From Streptomyces griseochromogenes (GTDB taxonomy: Bacteria > Actinomycetota > Actinomycetes > Streptomycetales > Streptomycetaceae), in NCBI RefSeq assembly GCF_001542625.1, contig NZ_CP016279.1:9672001-9736000 (forward strand): DNA of 64,000 nt, in the 5' to 3' direction. Under the pieces are notes generated by a model. That model ran no database searches and was not told the DNA's origin. It was given only the letters and a program-made list of their open reading frames with translations. Numbering within the stretch: position 1 is the stretch's first letter; every line of letters begins with the position of its first letter. A program made the translations under genes and the position numbers. This document shows, piece by piece, positions 63,201-64,000 of this stretch.

Positions 63201-63326
63201 TCAGGTGAAGTAGATGCCGCCGGCGACCACGGCCAGGGCCGCCACGATGAACAGCAGGACCCACAGGAACAACTTGCCGACGCTCGGCGGCGGTTCGTAG
63301 CGAGGCTCCTCGGGGGGCGCGGTCAC
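63201..63326 (-). CDS. 41-residue single-helix membrane peptide
   Basis: GTG 63326 overlaps the stop of the upstream xanthine dehydrogenase subunit (GTGA, 63323-63326), so it is translationally coupled. It reads MTAPPEEPRYEPPPSVGKLF then a membrane helix to GGIYFT. No family known. The length, Pro-rich head and overlap suggest a real gene, in the Streptomyces manner of small coupled membrane proteins. Confidence 0.72.
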   Translation of the reverse strand: MTAPPEEPRYEPPPSVGKLFLWVLLFIVAALAVVAGGIYFT

Positions 63327-64000
63327 CAGTCCGTCACCACCGCGGCCTGCGGGCGGATCGGGAGGCGGTTGACCGGGCGGCCCGTCGCCGCGCGTACGGC
63401 CGAGGCGATCGCCGCCGGGGACGTCACCACCGGGACCGCGCTGACGGACTTGGCGCCGAAGGGGGCGACCACGTCCCGTTCCTCGACCAGCTTCACGATC
63501 CGGATGTCCGGTGCGTCCAGGGCGGTCGGCAGGGCGTATCCGGTCAGGTCGGGGTGGCGGATCAGGCCGCGGGGCGTGCGCAGGTTCTCGGTGAGCGCGA
63601 TGCCCACGCCCTGGGTGACGCCCGCCTCGATGCGCGCGGCCAGCTGCACCGGGTTCAGCACCCGGCCCACGTCCTGGGCGACCGCCAGCTCCACCACCCG
63701 TACCGAGCCGAGTTCGATGTCCACGTCCACCACCGCGCGGATCGCGCAGAAGGCCATGCCCACGAAGGCGTCGCCCTGGCCCTCGGCGTTCAGCGGCTCG
63801 GTGGGGTGCGGGCGGCACTGGGCCGTGGCCCACAGCTCCTTGCCCTCCATCGCCTCCGTGACGGTCGTCGACAGCACTCCGTCGTACGAGGTGATCTTGC
63901 CGTCGGTGATCTGGAGCAGCTCCGTCGACATGCCGAACTTGTGCGCGAGGGGCTGCAGCAGCTGGGTGCGGACCATCTTCGCCGCGCGTTCCACCGCGCC
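63323..64000 (-). CDS. Xanthine dehydrogenase, molybdopterin-binding subunit (C-terminal part)
   Basis: The window edge cuts the gene; about 226 C-terminal residues are visible. AVERAAKMVRTQLLQPLAHK opens the visible part, followed by GDAFVGMAFCAIRAVVDVDI, AARIEAGVTQGVGIALTENL and VAPFGAKSVSAVPVVTSPAAI. These are the last helices and strand pair of the molybdopterin-binding domain of the xanthine dehydrogenase/aldehyde oxidase large subunit. It contributes to purine degradation. The catalytic Glu motif at the very C-terminus is GAKSVSAVPVVTSPAAIASA. Confidence 0.9.
   Translation of the reverse strand, partial: GAVERAAKMVRTQLLQPLAHKFGMSTELLQITDGKITSYDGVLSTTVTEAMEGKELWATAQCRPHPTEPLNAEGQGDAFVGMAFCAIRAVVDVDIELGSVRVVELAVAQDVGRVLNPVQLAARIEAGVTQGVGIALTENLRTPRGLIRHPDLTGYALPTALDAPDIRIVKLVEERDVVAPFGAKSVSAVPVVTSPAAIASAVRAATGRPVNRLPIRPQAAVVTDW

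Overview
The window is high-GC actinobacterial chromosome, almost certainly Streptomyces. It carries a chaplin, an SsgA-like sporulation protein (best match SsgG), tandem DasR-type GlcNAc phosphotransferase genes, a LAXTG sortase substrate, strong third-position GC and many GTG starts. From memory, the stretch from the purine-NTP pyrophosphatase to the HPPD and AsnC genes follows the conserved core order of Streptomyces chromosomes (about SCO2895 to SCO2928 of S. coelicolor). No search was run.

Layout. 1-2290: an accessory-looking edge with a truncated HTH/DUF5919-like regulator, a Nudix hydrolase, an HD-domain protein and an 800 bp stretch of decayed reading frames. 2290-11050: mostly envelope and secreted functions (chaplin, alginate lyase with a sortase signal, GDSL esterase, DUF445 membrane protein) plus a GlxA-type regulator. 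11100-14900: RdgB, tRNA-Leu abutted by two tandem HNH endonuclease genes (one frameshifted), peroxiredoxin, a GroES-like protein, and a guanidine exporter behind a guanidine-III riboswitch. 14900-22000: a large class A penicillin-binding protein and an ABC-2 exporter operon. 22000-27600: RNase PH, GlcNAc PTS genes nagF/nagE1/nagE2 with DasR operator-like sites, and an MBL-fold hydrolase. 27800-38300: a membrane-anchored PemK/MazF-like protein, a sedolisin, the CysO-CysM-Mec cysteine pathway with a cysteine leader peptide, an amino-acid permease, ClpS, PncB and PncA. 38300-50100: a secreted M6 protease, two RDD proteins, the SsgA-like protein, an FAD-linked oxidase, HPPD with a divergent AsnC regulator, and the stub of a lost osmoprotectant permease.

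50060-56600 holds the most system-like group: an N-acylamino-acid racemase translationally coupled to a GNAT acyltransferase, next to a PucR regulator and an M20 deacylase. These are the three enzyme types of the D-to-L amino-acid conversion pathway described in Geobacillus. The right end has a DEAD/DEAH helicase, an MFS pump, a tandem pair of tRNA-Cys-like genes (one with an insertion in its anticodon arm), a VOC protein, a double SUKH-like protein, a 41-residue membrane peptide and the end of a xanthine dehydrogenase subunit.

Terminators are mostly perfect 12-16 bp hairpins between convergent genes. Repeats range from intragenic minisatellites (PBP, GlxA) to dispersed copies of short Streptomyces elements. 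Function calls come from reading motifs in the translated frames.
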